From Diaporthe sp. PMI_573 (Eukaryota; Ascomycota; Sordariomycetes; Diaporthales; Diaporthaceae): 64,000 nucleotides of DNA. The notes below the pieces were generated by a model. It saw only the letters and a list, made by a program, of their open reading frames with translations, was not told the origin of the DNA and searched no databases. This document shows positions 21,223 to 33,645 of this stretch, in pieces (positions within the stretch are counted from its first letter, which is position 1; each line of letters begins with the position of its first letter). The DNA lies in the NCBI GenBank assembly GCA_021399435.1, contig JAJTUP010000039.1, positions 372,001 through 436,000 of the forward strand, read 5' to 3'. Position numbers and translations under genes: made by a program.

Positions 21223-24032
21223 ATGAGCGACGACGACTTCGACTCGGGAGATGATCTCTTCGACAATGTGAACGTCGATGAAATTCTGGAGACCAAAGCG
21301 TTCTCAAAGCGCAAGACGGCAAACGGAGACAGCGCTCCTTCTGCCTGCAAACGCCAGAAGACAAACGCTCCTATCACGACCAGCTTTGTCCCTGCTTCAC
21401 AGCAAGGGCCTGACGATGATGCACTACATGATGGTAATCTAAAGCTGGCTCAGCGCATATTGCAAGAGAACTTTGGCCATGACGACTTCCGGCACGAGCA
21501 AAAGGGCGCCATCACGCGTATTCTGGCCGGGAAGAATACCCTCGTCGTCTTCCCAACCGGCGCCGGGAAGTCTCTATGCTACCAGGTGAGTAGCTACTCC
21601 TCGCTTACGCAGACTATTAATGCCTATTATCATAGTATGTCTGCTGAACTTGCCCACAGATACCAGCCGTGGCATTCCCCGAGCTGGATGAGTCTCGCGG
21701 TCTTAGGGAGTCCGGCCAGTCCGGCATCACCATCGTGATTTCGCCCCTTCTCGCCCTGATGAAGGACCAGGTCGATGCCCTCAAGAAGCGCGGCATATCT
21801 GCCGAATGCATAGACTCGACCAAATCCTGGGACGAGCTCCAGGCCATCAACCAGCAGTTGGGCAGGGGCGAGCTAAGGATGGTATACTGCGCCCCGGAGA
21901 GGCTCAACAACGAGCGGTTCGTCCAGCAGATGAAATACGTCCCCGGGGGTGTCCGCTTCGTTGCGGTCGACGAGGCGCACTGTATCTCTGAGGTAATCGC
22001 CGACCCTCGTGCCGGAGTCACAGACATTATTGCTGACACGAGGACAGTGGGGCCACTCCTTCCGGCCAGAGTATCTTAAAGGTGCGAATACAGCATTGCT
22101 ACGCCTCTTTGGCCCCCAATTATCACAAATATTGCCGCGACTGACAGCTCTGTGCCCCCAGTTGCCCGCTTTGTCCGGGAGACCAAGGCCGAGCGCGTCA
22201 TTTGCCTGACAGCCACCGCAACGGTCAAGGTTGTGGAGGACATTTGCGCGGCGTTCGAGATCGAAGAGCAAGGCGTGTTCCGGACGTCACCATATCGACC
22301 AAAGTGAGCCACGTTCCAACCCTACTCGTCCACCGCTCCACGGCGAGGGTATCCCCTGTGCTGACTCTTGACATTGTCAAGCCTCAATCTCTTCGCCGAG
22401 TACATTCCAAACCCGGCTAACAAGTTCAACAAACTGTGTGCTTTTCTGCGAGAGAATTCAGGGCCGACTTTGGTCTATGTTACCATCCAAAAGGTGTGTT
22501 ACCGCGGCAGGTATGCGGAAGAGTAAGCACAGAGTCCTAACGCCCGCTTCTAGGAGTCCGAGGAACTTGCCCGGGAGCTTCGAGGACAAAAATTCGACGC
22601 GGCAGCTTTCCACGCAGGCATGAAGGTGGAGCAGAAGATAAAGGTGCAGGACGACTTCATGGCGAACCGTGTCCGGATTGTTGTTGCCACGATTGCGTTT
22701 GGAATGGGAGTCGACAAGGCTGACATACGCAACATTGTGCACTACACTCTTGCATCCACCGTTGAAGAGTACAGCCAACAGATCGGCCGTGCCGGAAGGG
22801 ACGGGAAACAGAGCAACTGCATGTTCTATCTGTGCGACGCCGACTCTTACATCCGGGAGAACTTCGCCAGAGGAGATTTGCCGTCGTACGAGCCGTTTCG
22901 AAAGCTGCTCGGGGACATCTTCAACGACGAGGTCACAGGCCTCGAGGTCGGCGCCGAGTTTAAAAAGGACACAAACACCCAGATGAAGCAATTCGACATC
23001 CGGCAGAGCCCACTCAGCGTCATCTACGCCACCCTGGAGCTCCATCACAACCTCATACGAGCCATAACCCCCGAGTACAGCCAGTACTCGTTCGAGATAA
23101 CCGGAGCCTACTACATGTTCATGAAGGACATGGCGAGCAAGGACCGGCCAGAAGCCAAGGCCATCCTCGACAACTCAGAAAAGAAGGCCAAGTACACCTA
23201 CGTCGACGTGAACGCAATAGTGCGCAAGACAGGCTACCTGCGCGCCAACATAATCCAGATCCTAGACCACCTCGACCGCGACAACATCATCAAGCTGACG
23301 ACAAAGGGCGTGGTGCCCAAGTTCCGCCTCCTGAAGGAACCCCCGACCACAGCCGCGCAGCTCGACGGGCTCGCGCGCACCATGTACGCGGACCTGGAGC
23401 AGAAGGAGCGCGACGCCCTGGCGCGCAGCAGGGAGGTGGTGGACCTCATCACGGGCCCCGGCTGCTTCGCGGCCTCCCTGGCGCGGCACTTCGGCATGGG
23501 CCTCCCCGGCGGCAAGGGGGAGGAGTGCGGCCACTGCTCCTTTTGCGTGTCTGGCGGGCAGCGTATCGTCCGGCCGCCGCCGGTCAAGAAGCCCCTCGAC
23601 AGGGAGGGGATCCGGAACGTGCTGGCCGAGTGCCCCGTGCGGGATGACCCGCGGTTCCTGGCCCGCGTCGCGTTCGGCATCATGAGCCCCCGCGTCAGGG
23701 AGCTCAAGATGCACCAGACGTCGGCGTGGGAGTCGATGCAGGACCAGGACTTTGATGTACGTGATTTATATTCCTTCTTGGTTGCTCCCCAATGGTCGTG
23801 AGCTCATACTGACGGCCTATCGATGGTGTTGTAGGAACTGCTGCGGGAGTTCACAGCGGCATGTAAGACTGCCAAGCACGATCCGACCTCAACGAATCTA
23901 CTACCTAAGTCGCAATCGTCGTCGAGCCAGGGGACATTCAAGCGATCGGCTTCTGGAGCCTCAGGCTCAGGAAGGTCCAGCCGTGGATCATATGGGAGAG
24001 CCCGCGGGAGATATGGGCTTGGGCAATCCTGA
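21223..24032 (+). CDS. RecQ-family ATP-dependent 3'-5' DNA helicase
   Basis: Seven exons: 21223-21585, 21660-21992, 22048-22081, 22162-22303, 22382-22493, 22554-23756 and 23835-24032. All introns are GT-AG of 55-80 nt in consistent phase and give 794 residues. Helicase motifs in order: Walker A TGAGKS (112-117), [14 protein letters not shown] (225-228), [32 protein letters not shown] and QIGRAGRDG. The zinc-binding part has ECGHCSFC, followed by a winged-helix region and a short Ser/Gly/Arg tail ([16 protein letters not shown]). The N-terminus is acidic ([12 protein letters not shown]), then basic with KRKTANG and CKRQKTNAP, possibly a nuclear localisation signal. The size fits the shorter RecQ class (RECQ1-like) rather than large Sgs1/QDE-3 proteins. 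Expected role: unwinding recombination and replication intermediates in the nucleus. Confidence 0.93.
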
Positions 24033-24488
24033 TTGGCATATCCTACGGTTTTGTAAAGATACAAGATGGCAGGGAATAAGGTTTGTGGACTGTGGGATGA
24101 GCTGGTATGTGCTCATTTCCAATGTGTCTACTCACCACATACGGGGGTGCTGGCTGTAGATGCACTGTTTTGAAACGTTTATCCAAGGTTGGGATACACA
24201 ACAGACCTCGTATCCCCTTAGTCTTGTGAACAATGTGCTAGACAGCAAACAACAACTGCCGTCCCCCACCCCCTTCCCACCCAAAATGACCATGTATGCA
24301 CAGGCACAGAATGGGGTTGGAAACGAAATCATGGAATCCTGCAGGATTGCGTTCCATGTTGGACCTGCAAGGTAGGGGATGGCCATTGAGACAAAGCTTG
24401 CTCACTGCTAGCGAAACAGCTGTCCCGGCCAAAAGCCCAGAATTTCCGATCGACATTGTAAATACCAACCAGTACATAAGGAACGTAC

Positions 24489-24682
24489 CGTCACAGCCGT
24501 GGGCCTTCATCTTATTCAGGGGCTCGACCACCTTGGAGGAACACTGGGCAGCAGCATGGTTTTCGTTGAAAGCCGCCCACGAGCGAGTTGCTGTGGCAGG
24601 CCCTGTACTTGGAAGTGTTGTACATCTCGGTCGGTGTGCTGGCCAGAGGATGGTTGGAGTGGTCTCCCTTATCAAACGACAT
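24489..24682 (-). pseudogene. Possible first exon of a small gene with a frame break
   Basis: From ATG 24680-24682 the frame reads MSFDKGDHSNHPLASTPTEM and YNTSK. The coding-like sequence then moves one frame over to RSWAAFNENHAAAQCSSKVV and EPLNKMKAHGCDG up to a GTACGT donor at 24488. No intron can join the two halves. Loss of two bases near 24628 (TACACAGG to TACAGG) would explain it. The downstream exon was not placed. Family not recognised. Confidence 0.3.
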
Positions 24683-24743
24683 CTTTTTAAATGGAGCAAA
24701 AAGATGAACGAGGAAACAAATTTAAATGAATTATGAAATGTTC

Positions 24744-25140
24744 TTAGATGCTGCCGCCATCGCCAGCGTCTCCAATGGGGAGCAAGATTGTCCTCCCAAC
24801 GGGTGGGACAGCACGCTTTTTATGTCCCCGCTTGGTCGGGCCGAATTCTGCCCTTGGAGCCTTCTCGGACTCAATCGGGGCCCTGGTCTCCTTCCACACG
24901 ACGTCGTCGCGCCGGAAGTAGCCGAGGAGGCTGCCGAGGGCGTCGGATGCGCGGCCTTCCAGGGCTGCCAGCGGCCTACGATTTTGTTAACGTTAGCTGT
25001 GGGAACCAGACACTTCAGACTGTCTGTGTGCAGGGTGGGTGTATCGGCAATAGAATGGACGAGACTTACCCGTTCGGCATTGGCATGGCAGTCACTCCGG
25101 AAAGCGCCGCTGCGAAGACGGTGACAGCGGAGAGCCTCAT
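24744..25140 (-). CDS. Small secreted protein with dibasic (Kex2-type) sites
   Basis: Two exons, 25070-25140 and 24744-24975, around a 94-nt intron (GTAAGT donor, CTAAC branch point, CGTAG acceptor) give a 100-residue protein. A clear signal peptide (MRLSAVTVFAAALSGVTA) is followed by MPMPNG, a short helix (PLAALEGRASDALGSLLGYF), then FRRDDVVW and a basic segment with TKRGHKKRAVPP, where Kex2-like proteases could cut. No cysteines remain in the mature part. It could be a processed peptide or a small effector-like secreted protein. Neither can be shown from sequence. It lies tail-to-tail with the RecQ gene. Confidence 0.6.
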
Positions 25141-25963
25141 GTTGACTCCGACTGCTCCTTTTGAGAGTGACAGATCGTGGTCTAGCCTTGCCAGCGGCCG
25201 GTATCTCCCAGAGTGTGAGCTTTGAGATGCTCTGGATTTCTGCTGCGTGCGTCTCCGTTGAGAATATTAATGTATATATGTACCGAATTAATGGCTTCAA
25301 GCCTTGAGGATGATAAACAAAATACCGGCGCTAAGGTTGACGGGCCGTCTGTATTTGTATCTTCACTGAATTCCCCCACGTTCCGGCCAGTGTGCATCTC
25401 GACGCCCCTATCTCGCCACTGACAGATTTATGCTTCTCCATGCTTCTTTATGCTTGACTCGCACGGCTGAAGCGCGGCACTCGTGCACTCACAGCGCCCC
25501 CTGATAGAGTTTAATGCTGAGACATCACCGGCCTCAGTCTGCTCGTCTCAACCCCTAGTCACGTTAAGGCAAAGTCTATAAATGAGCGCCAGAAGGCTTG
25601 GTAGTTTAGAACATTGCGTTTATTTTACGCATCCGCCACTGAGGATTGTTCTGGACTGCCTAAGATTTTTGTCCTATTTCTGAAAAGTCCAAGAATTCAA
25701 TTGTCGTTCATGAATCCCATTGGTCTTTGCTACATTACAACGCGTCTAATCCTCGGCCGCTCCCGACTTGTTTCAACCGTTTCACAAAGCCGGCGAAGCC
25801 GGTGAGGCTCTTGGTGTCAGACCAACCAGCACTTCCAGCCCAGCTCGCCAGTATATCCGTAAATATCCATCCAGCCTGATTAGTTATCATGCGCACCGCG
25901 CGGTATATCCTCCCTTGAACCCTCCGACATCCTTGGCTTCCCTCAGCGTGGTCACATCCCACA
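25141..25963. other. Intergenic
   Basis: Upstream region of the small secreted-protein gene and 3' flank of the receptor-like gene. No further gene seen. Confidence 0.45.
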
Positions 25964-27594
25964 TCAAGCCTCCTCGTAAAACGTGGCGATATCCGTCCGG
26001 ACGCCAATCTTCCCCTCGGGCGGCGGCTGCCTCTTCATGTAGATCGCCTCCTCACTGCTGTTGTCCTCCGGGTTGTACGGGCTGCCGGCCTGGCCCTGGC
26101 CCCCCCCTCTGGCGCGGGACGTGCTGCCGTCCTTGCGGTCGCCGTCGCGGTCGCCGTCGGCGCTGGCGTGGATGTCGACCTCGCGCCCGCTGCGGCTCTT
26201 GTCCATCATGTGGAACCTCGACAGCTTGTTCGTGCTTAGGCCGCGGCTCGCCCCGGCCGAGTGGGCGCCACCGCCGAGCTTGTAGTCCGACCCGCCGCGG
26301 TTCGAGCTGCCCAGCAGGGCTGGCGCGTAGCGCTTGGCGAGCGCCTTGAAGGAGGGGATCGATGCTGCCAGGATCGCGACGTTCGTCTCGATGGCGGACC
26401 AGTACTGTATCGGGGTACCTTGGTTAGCTGAACCGGCTTTACCCATTGAGGTTTACCTACAAGAGTCGGCACTTTTAAAGGTGGGGGGGGGGGGTTACCA
26501 TTGCTCCTGAGATGACCCAGGTCGCGTCGGCGTCCGGCGCGAGCATTTGTGGGATGTAGGTGATCCGGATGATCGACGACAAGCAAGCGCTGAATAAGAG
26601 AAAAGAGCATCGCCGTCAGTATCTTGATCTTCACAACCGGGTGAAAGACTTTAGATCAGGACTTTGGCTTACAAGAATCCTAGACACATCATCACACCCA
26701 ACCCAATCTTCTGACGCTTGGGCATCTGCAGCTTGGAAATCATCTTGATGGGCAGTGTGTAGGTTAAGAAATCTGTTGAAATGTTCACGGCGGCATTGGC
26801 CAGGTAGAAGGCATTGATGTTGACGCATGTCTTTTTAGTGATGTTGAGGTCATCTGCATATGCACATATGCACGTTAGAGTGATTCCTTGATCATGGCCC
26901 AGGAGGTACAGATAGCATTAAATGGCGGGGAGGGTACTCACAGGCAGCCTGGACAGGCGTGCATTGGAAAATGCAAACGATGACATTGGCGCCGGCCTGG
27001 CAGGCCACAACGCCGATGATGACAAACGCCAGCCGCCGAAGTTCGCGGTCCCCGAGGCGTGCGTAAAGCGCGAGGACTGAGGTCTTGACGAAGCCCAGGC
27101 AGGCATTATAGAAGATCGAAGACAGCCATACTATCTGTGAGTACGCTATAAGATTGTCCGTACCGCGCAGCATCACTTCTTCCATATGAGATCCGAGTCC
27201 ATGGTTGACAGCTATTGTTAAGAGCGCGTTAGCTCTCGTCCCTCGAATGGTATAGTGGAGTAATCGTGTGCGTACCAAGTATCGTTGCGATAATGAAGGC
27301 CCATGCCAGTAACTGCGAGAAGGTCAGTCATACTTAATATGCGACTGAATGGATGTAACAACCTACGGCGGCAACAATAATGAGTCCTAGGAAGCAGAGT
27401 CAGCTGGCGTTCATGGACATGAGACCCGGAAGCACTGATTCCGGGTGCAAGTAAAGGCATAACTCACCATCGTCGACTCCAAACGATCTTGTGATATGGA
27501 TCCGGGCGAACAGCCGCAGAGATATCGTGATAATTGTGATGACGCCAAAGACGACCGACACGGTTGTCACCGTGCGCCCTTGAGATTCACCCAT
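25964..27594 (-). CDS. Rhodopsin-domain (PTH11/SAT4-type) seven-TM receptor-like protein
   Basis: Seven exons: 27468-27594, 27367-27386, 27276-27312, 26942-27211, 26673-26853, 26499-26589 and 25964-26404, giving 388 residues with all phases consistent. Exon 2 is only 20 nt. The product starts MGESQGRTVTTVSVVFGVIT, has seven hydrophobic helices and the family's typical blocks: RLFARIHITRSFGVDD, IVWLSSIFYNACLGFVKTSV, FTLP-type YTLPIKMISKLQMPKR and YWSAIETNVAILAASIPSFK. The cytoplasmic tail of about 130 residues is polar, with Gly/Ser and acidic repeats (DGDRDGDRKDG). The family sits in the plasma membrane. Some members act as GPCR-like sensors of surfaces or hosts, and most are uncharacterised. 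There is no CFEM domain. Intron 5 begins right beside a 13-G run. Confidence 0.8.
26482..26494. repeat. Run of 13 G inside an intron, 4 nt from a splice donor
   Basis: On the minus strand it is a C run directly after the GTAAC donor of intron 5 of the receptor-like gene. Confidence 0.9.
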
Positions 27595-30090
27595 CTGTGC
27601 TGGAAGAAAGGAACGGCCCAAGGGAGAGAACAACCAGGTTAGCCCACTTGCACGGTGCGTTAAGGAGAGAACGCGCTGCTGTCGGCCTAAATTAGTGGAC
27701 TAGTAGAGTCAAAAAAAAAACGGAATGATCACAACCAAGTCCCCGTGTCCTCAAGACACTACGAAAATGGAGTGGGTGGCCGAGGAGATATTTGAGAATT
27801 GGGCACCGAGGAGCTGGAGGCGACATGCCTCCCTCAAAACCTAAGGGGCAGGACCCGCCGAGCTGCCTCAGTCACATTTCACAGAAGGTCGGGAGAAAAA
27901 AGGATTGCATATTTGCAGGGTACCGTTGCGGCAGGATGGTTACGAGCGATCTCCCTTTCCCAAAGACTTGAGGTCTTGGCCGTTCACAATGGCGAGGACG
28001 GCAGGTACCCGCAAAACATGACGAGACCCTGTGTACAGCCCCAGATATTAGCCGACGAATAGAGAGCCGTCGCCCGGGGACCTGCGTTGAGTGAGGTGAG
28101 TAATTAACCCGGTCGTGTTCCGCGGAGGGCCCCCGCCTCCCGGGAAAAATCTAAATCACTATCCCGCACAGTTTCATGAAGTACAAGGGGCTCTGAGGTG
28201 TTGAAGTGTTATCTTCTCTCGGGATAAATAACATCTGAAGACTAGCACGAGGGTAAAATGAAGATATCCGTTGCCCCTTGGGCAAAGCCGAGCAAAACAG
28301 ACGACTAGTAACAATGTTAGGGGCCTGGATGTGATATGTTACCGGAAGGAAGGCAGCCAGAAACATTGGCTTTGTTGCCGAAACGTGGTACAGTTCAACG
28401 GTTTGGAGATCCTTTCCAGGGCTGGGGCGGCACTTGTATCCATGCAGAAGCAGTGGATCACGAGACCGGCCATGCTGCTGTATCTGGGTGATGCGCAGTC
28501 TCCTCCCCCCAATTCCAGCAGCATCTTAACTTAATTAAGAGGTGGTCCGGCGCCGGATAAGTTAGCCGGGGGAAGTCGGCGTGTGGGCAGGTGGGCCACA
28601 TACTTCGGAGACGACGATCTACGGTACATGCACCACAGTGGCAGAGTGGCTACGGTACCATCAGGCAACGAGCTCCTTCAGTGGTTTTCACTTTTACCAT
28701 CGTATCCATGCAATACGCAGAGCCGTTTTCTATCACTACATCCCCGAAGTATGTCTCCTGCATGTTGCATTTGGACCTACCCTAGCAGACAGGGATGGGG
28801 AGCAGACAAGGACCCGTAATTAGAGGGGGGAAATGACTTGTCGAAACAGTGAGAAGAGCCGCCATACCAGGCATACTTGGGCTTGATAGCCGCCGAGGTA
28901 CCGGCTGCGATATACACGACCTGTCTGACTTACACTGGCGGGTGCCCAGGTGACCTGACAATACACGAACAGTCTTGGAAGAAAAGATATGGGTGTCGAA
29001 GAGATATATACATTTATATCTCAGGGAGAGCGATTACGGCCGTCCACCAAGTGCATCCAGTCGTCGGCCAGGTTCTATCCTCCAGCACCCTTGGAAGTAT
29101 GCTCTGCCGGAAGTCAACGCCTTCATTGGCACTTGGCAGTTCCTACGTCGGGCCCTCAAAATTTTGAGGCAGTCTGTTGCAGCCCAACCACAACAGTAGC
29201 CCAGTCGTTGTCGTCTCCACATTCACCAGGGGCCAGCATCACGGAGAAGTAAGATGTCGGGACATCCCTGAAATATCTGCAGCCCCGGTGCAATAGAAGC
29301 AACTCGTGTTGCAGTCTCGGGGCTATGCTATTCACCAGGCTATCCATCGTCAAGAACCGACAGCTTGGTCCTGATGCCATATACACAGGCATTCGCAATT
29401 TTGACAGGTGCGGCCACTCAGTCAATTTAGAGTAAATCTTTCATCTTTTAAGGACACGACAGGGCCAATCGCGGATTGTCCGGCCATCATTACTGGGTCT
29501 GCCGCAACTGGAACCGCAGCGCCACGGCAGATCTCCACAACCCAACCTGGGAGCAGTCTGGTGCGTATCAGGCGTGTATTTCCGGTTAACTGCAGTATTT
29601 CGACCCTTCAACCCGGCTCCTAGCTGCCGATACTCATTCGGCCGGCGGGATGCACTCGGCAGTAGCCCATTCGCCGCGGAAAGGTGGAGCCAGCGGGGGC
29701 GAGGAAATTTGGGGGAGGTGATCTTTAATGGGTCTGCCGAATCGAGCAAGCAGTAAGTAGCCACTAGAGCAGTAGGAGCCATGTAACATCAAATGCCACA
29801 CACTTTATTCGCGAATCATTGGGAATGAGTGGGGAACTGATCGGAGGCTCATGAACGGAGGATGAATACCTCCTGTCGGCTCCCATCATGGAGTCCACCT
29901 ACATGCGGGCAGCTCGACATAAATACTTGCACTTAGACAACGGCTTTACGCTTGCTACTCACCGAGGCCCGCAACATCCCAGTCATCCTGACGAACTGCA
30001 TGTCCAGGTGGCAGACTGCGAAATACTACACTGAAGCTTGGCTGAACCAATAAGGCTCGGCTCGGTTTCTGGTTGAGCCATCGCTCGAGA
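27595..30090. other. Long intergenic stretch between divergent genes
   Basis: About 2.5 kb between the receptor-like gene (-) and the P450 gene (+). Frames are short and overlap in several phases (for example 28581-28823 in three frames). No gene supported. Confidence 0.45.
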
Positions 30091-31784
30091 ATGCCCTCGA
30101 TCCTGCGAATAGTGGGAGGCCTGGTCCTCCTCGGGCTGTTGCACGTGGTCGGCAGCTTCGTCTATCAGATCATATACTACCGCTTCTTCCACCCGCTGTC
30201 CAAGTATCCGGGGCCGTTCTGGGGCTCGGTAACGCGGTTATGGATCACCTATCACAACGTCAAGGGCGACGAGCCTGAGACTTTCCAGGCACTGCACCGC
30301 AAATATGGTACGTCTGTCTGCATACTCTCACCACGTCTCAGTGTGAAATAGGACACTGCGCAGCCGTGTGCGACGACTGACATGTAGCGACTAGGCCCGG
30401 TCATCCGCATCACTCCTGTGATGCTGCTGGTGAGCGATGCGACCAAGCTGCCCGTCATCTACAGCCGCCAGGCCAACAAGTCCAAGCACTACATCACTGG
30501 CAGCTTCGGCAAGACGGAGTCGCTTTTCAACATGCAGGACTCAAAGACGCACGCGCGCTTTCGCAAGGTCGCCGCGGCGCCGTACAGCTTCACCAACATC
30601 AAGAAGATGGAGCCCCTTATCGACGCGCGCATCTCGGAGTGGATGGAGCGGCTCGATGAGCTGTTCATCAAGCGCGAGCCCGGCGCAAAGTTCGACTTTG
30701 CCCCCTGGGCCGTCTACATGGCCTACGACGTCATCTCCGAGGTTGGCTTTGGCGAGCCGTTTGGCTTCATCCAGCAGGGCAAGGACGTCGGGGGCCTGAT
30801 TCAGGGTTTCCACGACGGGCTCACGCCTTTCGGCATCATGGCAAGACTGTACCCAATGACGAACTGGATCAAGAGCACCTTCCTTGGGAAGTACTTTGTC
30901 GCCACACCCGAGCAGGATTCCGGAATCGGAACGCTGATGCGCTTCCGGGACAAGCTTATTGACCAGCGGTTCAAGGAGATTGAGGCCGGGACGAACGTGC
31001 GATTTGATCTGCTTCAGACGTGAGTGAAACGATACCCAAAGTCCTAGTGGACCACGTCGATATCTAACAACCCGGCAGTTTCATCGAGGCCCGTGACGAA
31101 GACGGCAAGCCGCTAGACCTGGACTACATCAAGGCCGAGATCCTCCTCGTGCTCCTCGCGGGCGCAGACACGACAGGCACGGCCTTCCAGGCCACGATGG
31201 TCTACGTCCTCTCGAACCCGAACGTCTACGCCAAGTTGATGGCCGAGCTGGACGCCGCGACCGAGGCAGGCAGGATCAGCCCCAGGGGCAGCATCCCGCA
31301 GTACGACGACATCGTGGCCCACTGCCCCTACTACCTGGCCTGCCTGCGCGAGGCGATGCGCCTGACCCCCTCGGCCCCCAACATCTTCCCGCGCGTCGCC
31401 GGGCCGGGGGGCGTGGACCTAGGCGGCGACAGGTTCGTCCCCGAGGGGACAGAGCTCACCTGCAACCCCTGGCTCGTGCACCGCGACCAGGCCCTGTACG
31501 GCGACGACGCCGGGGAGTTCCGCCCGGAGAGGTGGCTCGAGGACCCGGAGAGAACGAAGGAGTTCCTCAAGTACAACATGGCGTTTGGGTACGGCCCCCG
31601 GGTGTGCCTGGGCAGGGAGATCGCCAACATGGAGCTGTACAAGGCGCCTCTGCAGTTCTTTAGGACTTATAGGCCTGAGATTGCGAACAAGGAAGTGCCG
31701 GGCCGGTATGTGATCACCGGCGGTGTGAGCTACTACGAGGATATGTGGCTTAGTATCAGCAAGAGGGAAGCGGCCAAGGCTTGA
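30091..31784 (+). CDS. Cytochrome P450 monooxygenase
   Basis: Three exons: 30091-30307, 30395-31019 and 31079-31784. Introns of 87 and 59 nt keep frame. Total 515 residues, the usual P450 length. An N-terminal anchor (ILRIVGGLVLLGLLHVVG) puts it on the ER membrane, followed by the Pro-rich hinge KYPGPFWG. The I-helix oxygen-activation motif is LLAGADTTGTAFQ. The ExxR motif of the K helix is REAMRL, the PERF-like segment is FRPERWLE, and the haem loop FGYGPRVCLG carries the Cys ligand. It will take electrons from an NADPH-P450 reductase and hydroxylate an unknown substrate, with detoxification or secondary metabolism as candidates. No polyketide synthase, NRPS or terpene cyclase is nearby, so the substrate cannot be guessed. 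It converges on the hydrolase gene, 186 nt between stops. Confidence 0.92.
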
Positions 31785-31970
31785 GAGAATTTGGCTGTAA
31801 CTTCGTGCGTATGTGTATATAAATGGAGGTCTACATAGGGACTACCTCATTTAATTAGTGAATTATCAACAGCGAAATCATTCCTAGGTTCCACTCGCGC
31901 ACAACGAATAATATCTATCCCCTATTACATCGACTTTTCTAGACTCAATTTTTGGGGCTTTCTTCGTTTT

Positions 31971-32951
31971 TCAGGGATTCTCCGGATCTCCGAAGGTCTC
32001 CAATAAGAAATGCAACAAATCCTTCAACATTTCCGGTGAATACCAGTGCCCCAGCTCTTCGTACTCTTTCCAACAAACTCCTGCTCCCAAATTCTCTAGA
32101 CACTCCGCAGCTCTCCGTCCAAGCTGGATGCTCACTTTCTCGTCCTGCGCTCCGTGGGCAAGGAATATGGGAATCTTTTGCACTGGTAAGGTATCTGATG
32201 ACACCTTGAGAGCCGGTAGGTCCAATTGCTCTCTCAACCAGCCTATGGCTTTTTGTGCTGGAGTATCCGCTGTTTTGTGGTCCAGGTTGTCGGTGTCGCA
32301 TGCATCGACCGTGAACGGATTGAAACCAAGCTCATCAACGTCATTGTGCTCTTCTTCTTCACCTCGAACCTCGGTCATCAAACTCTTGGTGAACGGAAGC
32401 CATCCGCACATCCCGACAACGGCACCCAAGTTCTCTCCTTCCCATAGCAACAGCGCCACGAGTGAAGCCGCACACCCCTGGCTCAGGCCACCGAGGACCA
32501 CATTCTCCGCACCGCCGGGTACGACGGCGATCTCGCTGCGCAGGAGCTGGTGCAGATACAAAGTAGTCTCGCGCAGACCTTCGATCTGCAGCTCTTCCCG
32601 CTCTGTCGCTGGCGGGTCGAGCTTCCAGCTGTCGAACCACTGATGTGTGAGCGCGCGCTTGTAGATCGTGGCCCGGCGCCGGGCTGCGGTGGGAAATACG
32701 AAGCGAGCGTGTGGGAATGCCGTTTGCAATGTCATGCTGGGCTTTCGGGCCTGTAGGGTGTCCGTGTGCTCGTCGACCCACGTCTCGCATTTGCTGGATC
32801 CGGATTGATCCGGCTGAGAAGTTTCTATGCGTGCTCGCAGCAGCTCAGGCCCGAACTTCTCTGCCCATGAGCCTCGTCCGTGAAGGAGGATGAAAGTCTG
32901 TCGATGCGGCAGCTGCAGGGGCTCAAAGACGAGCGGGTCTGGGTAATCCAT
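31971..32951 (-). CDS. Acyl-protein thioesterase / phospholipase-carboxylesterase-like alpha/beta hydrolase
   Basis: Single exon of 326 residues from ATG 32949-32951 (the frame is open further up, but only from a TTG). The catalytic Ser lies in GGLSQGCAAS (S157), the Asp in LAHGAQDEKVS and the His in YEELGHWYSP. The oxyanion region is TFILLHGRGSWAEKFG. The order and spacing match the APT1/LYPLA family, which removes fatty acyl groups from proteins or lysophospholipids. At 326 residues it is longer than APT1 (about 230). Extra sequence sits before the nucleophile (Q/W-rich, TIYKRALTHQWFDSW) and in an acidic loop (RGEEEEHNDVDE). No signal peptide, so probably cytosolic. Exact substrate unknown. 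Confidence 0.8.
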   Translation of the reverse strand: MDYPDPLVFEPLQLPHRQTFILLHGRGSWAEKFGPELLRARIETSQPDQSGSSKCETWVDEHTDTLQARKPSMTLQTAFPHARFVFPTAARRRATIYKRALTHQWFDSWKLDPPATEREELQIEGLRETTLYLHQLLRSEIAVVPGGAENVVLGGLSQGCAASLVALLLWEGENLGAVVGMCGWLPFTKSLMTEVRGEEEEHNDVDELGFNPFTVDACDTDNLDHKTADTPAQKAIGWLREQLDLPALKVSSDTLPVQKIPIFLAHGAQDEKVSIQLGRRAAECLENLGAGVCWKEYEELGHWYSPEMLKDLLHFLLETFGDPENP

Positions 32952-33091
32952 GCTATCCTTCAGAACAAGACATGCTCTAAAGATTTGATTTAGTATCTCG
33001 ATAGACAATGTCAAGGTCGTACTTACTCATTCAACGGCAGTGGCTAAAGGTTAATATCCTCAAGATTCGAGTAGGTTTCCACTGTTTATGT

Positions 33092-33178
33092 CGGTTGCCT
33101 GGGTGAGGCCAAATCAGGCAACTGGCCACCACTTCGAGTGTTGGCCATCAACCGATCCACACCCTGCAGGGATGCAGG
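33092..33178 (+). repeat. Dispersed repeat B, copy 1
   Basis: Matches 36408-36494 in the same orientation. Shared blocks include GAGGCCRAATCAGGCAACYGG and ACCGRTCCACA followed by CCTGCARGG. Many of the differences are transitions. Confidence 0.6.
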
Positions 33179-33500
33179 GCCGCGTATTGATGAGAGTAGA
33201 AAAATGCCCATCTTGCCCGGTCTTCCCAAGTTTTGTTTGTGGTAAGGTAATTTGTGTAGAGCTTATCTTAGGTTCTGGTATTCAACTCCAGAACTGATGC
33301 CCGGCTGATCAAGTGCAACTCGTCTGTATACAGGGTGAACTTGTGTGCAACTTATCAGCATTTTCTCTGTCATTCAAATATCCCTATACCTACTCCGAAC
33401 CCTAATTAGTTCTTAAATTTTGTTCCTCACAGTAGACACACTGCAACGGTGCACTGCTAATTATACTGCTATAACTCCTCCCATGGTCAGTTTTAGCCGA

Positions 33501-33645
33501 CTAGTCACATACATTATTACAGTAACACCGCCATATTCAAAAAATAATCGAAAAGGTCATTATGGAGTCCCTGTGGCTTACTTCCAAGGTTACCTCCTGT
33601 CTGGTTGGTCTATAGGAAGTTGCTCCACAGAAGACTCTGCTACGA
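33501..33645 (+). repeat. Dispersed repeat A, copy 1
   Basis: Similar over about 135 bases to 44693-44822. Shared blocks are ATTACAGTAACAC, GTCATTRTGGAG, CTGTRGCTTACTT, GGTTACCT and CTCCACAG versus TTCCACAG. Confidence 0.6.

Noticed and set aside
30091..32951. P450 plus hydrolase as a biosynthetic gene cluster
   Set aside because: No polyketide synthase, NRPS, terpene cyclase, transporter or pathway regulator adjoins them.
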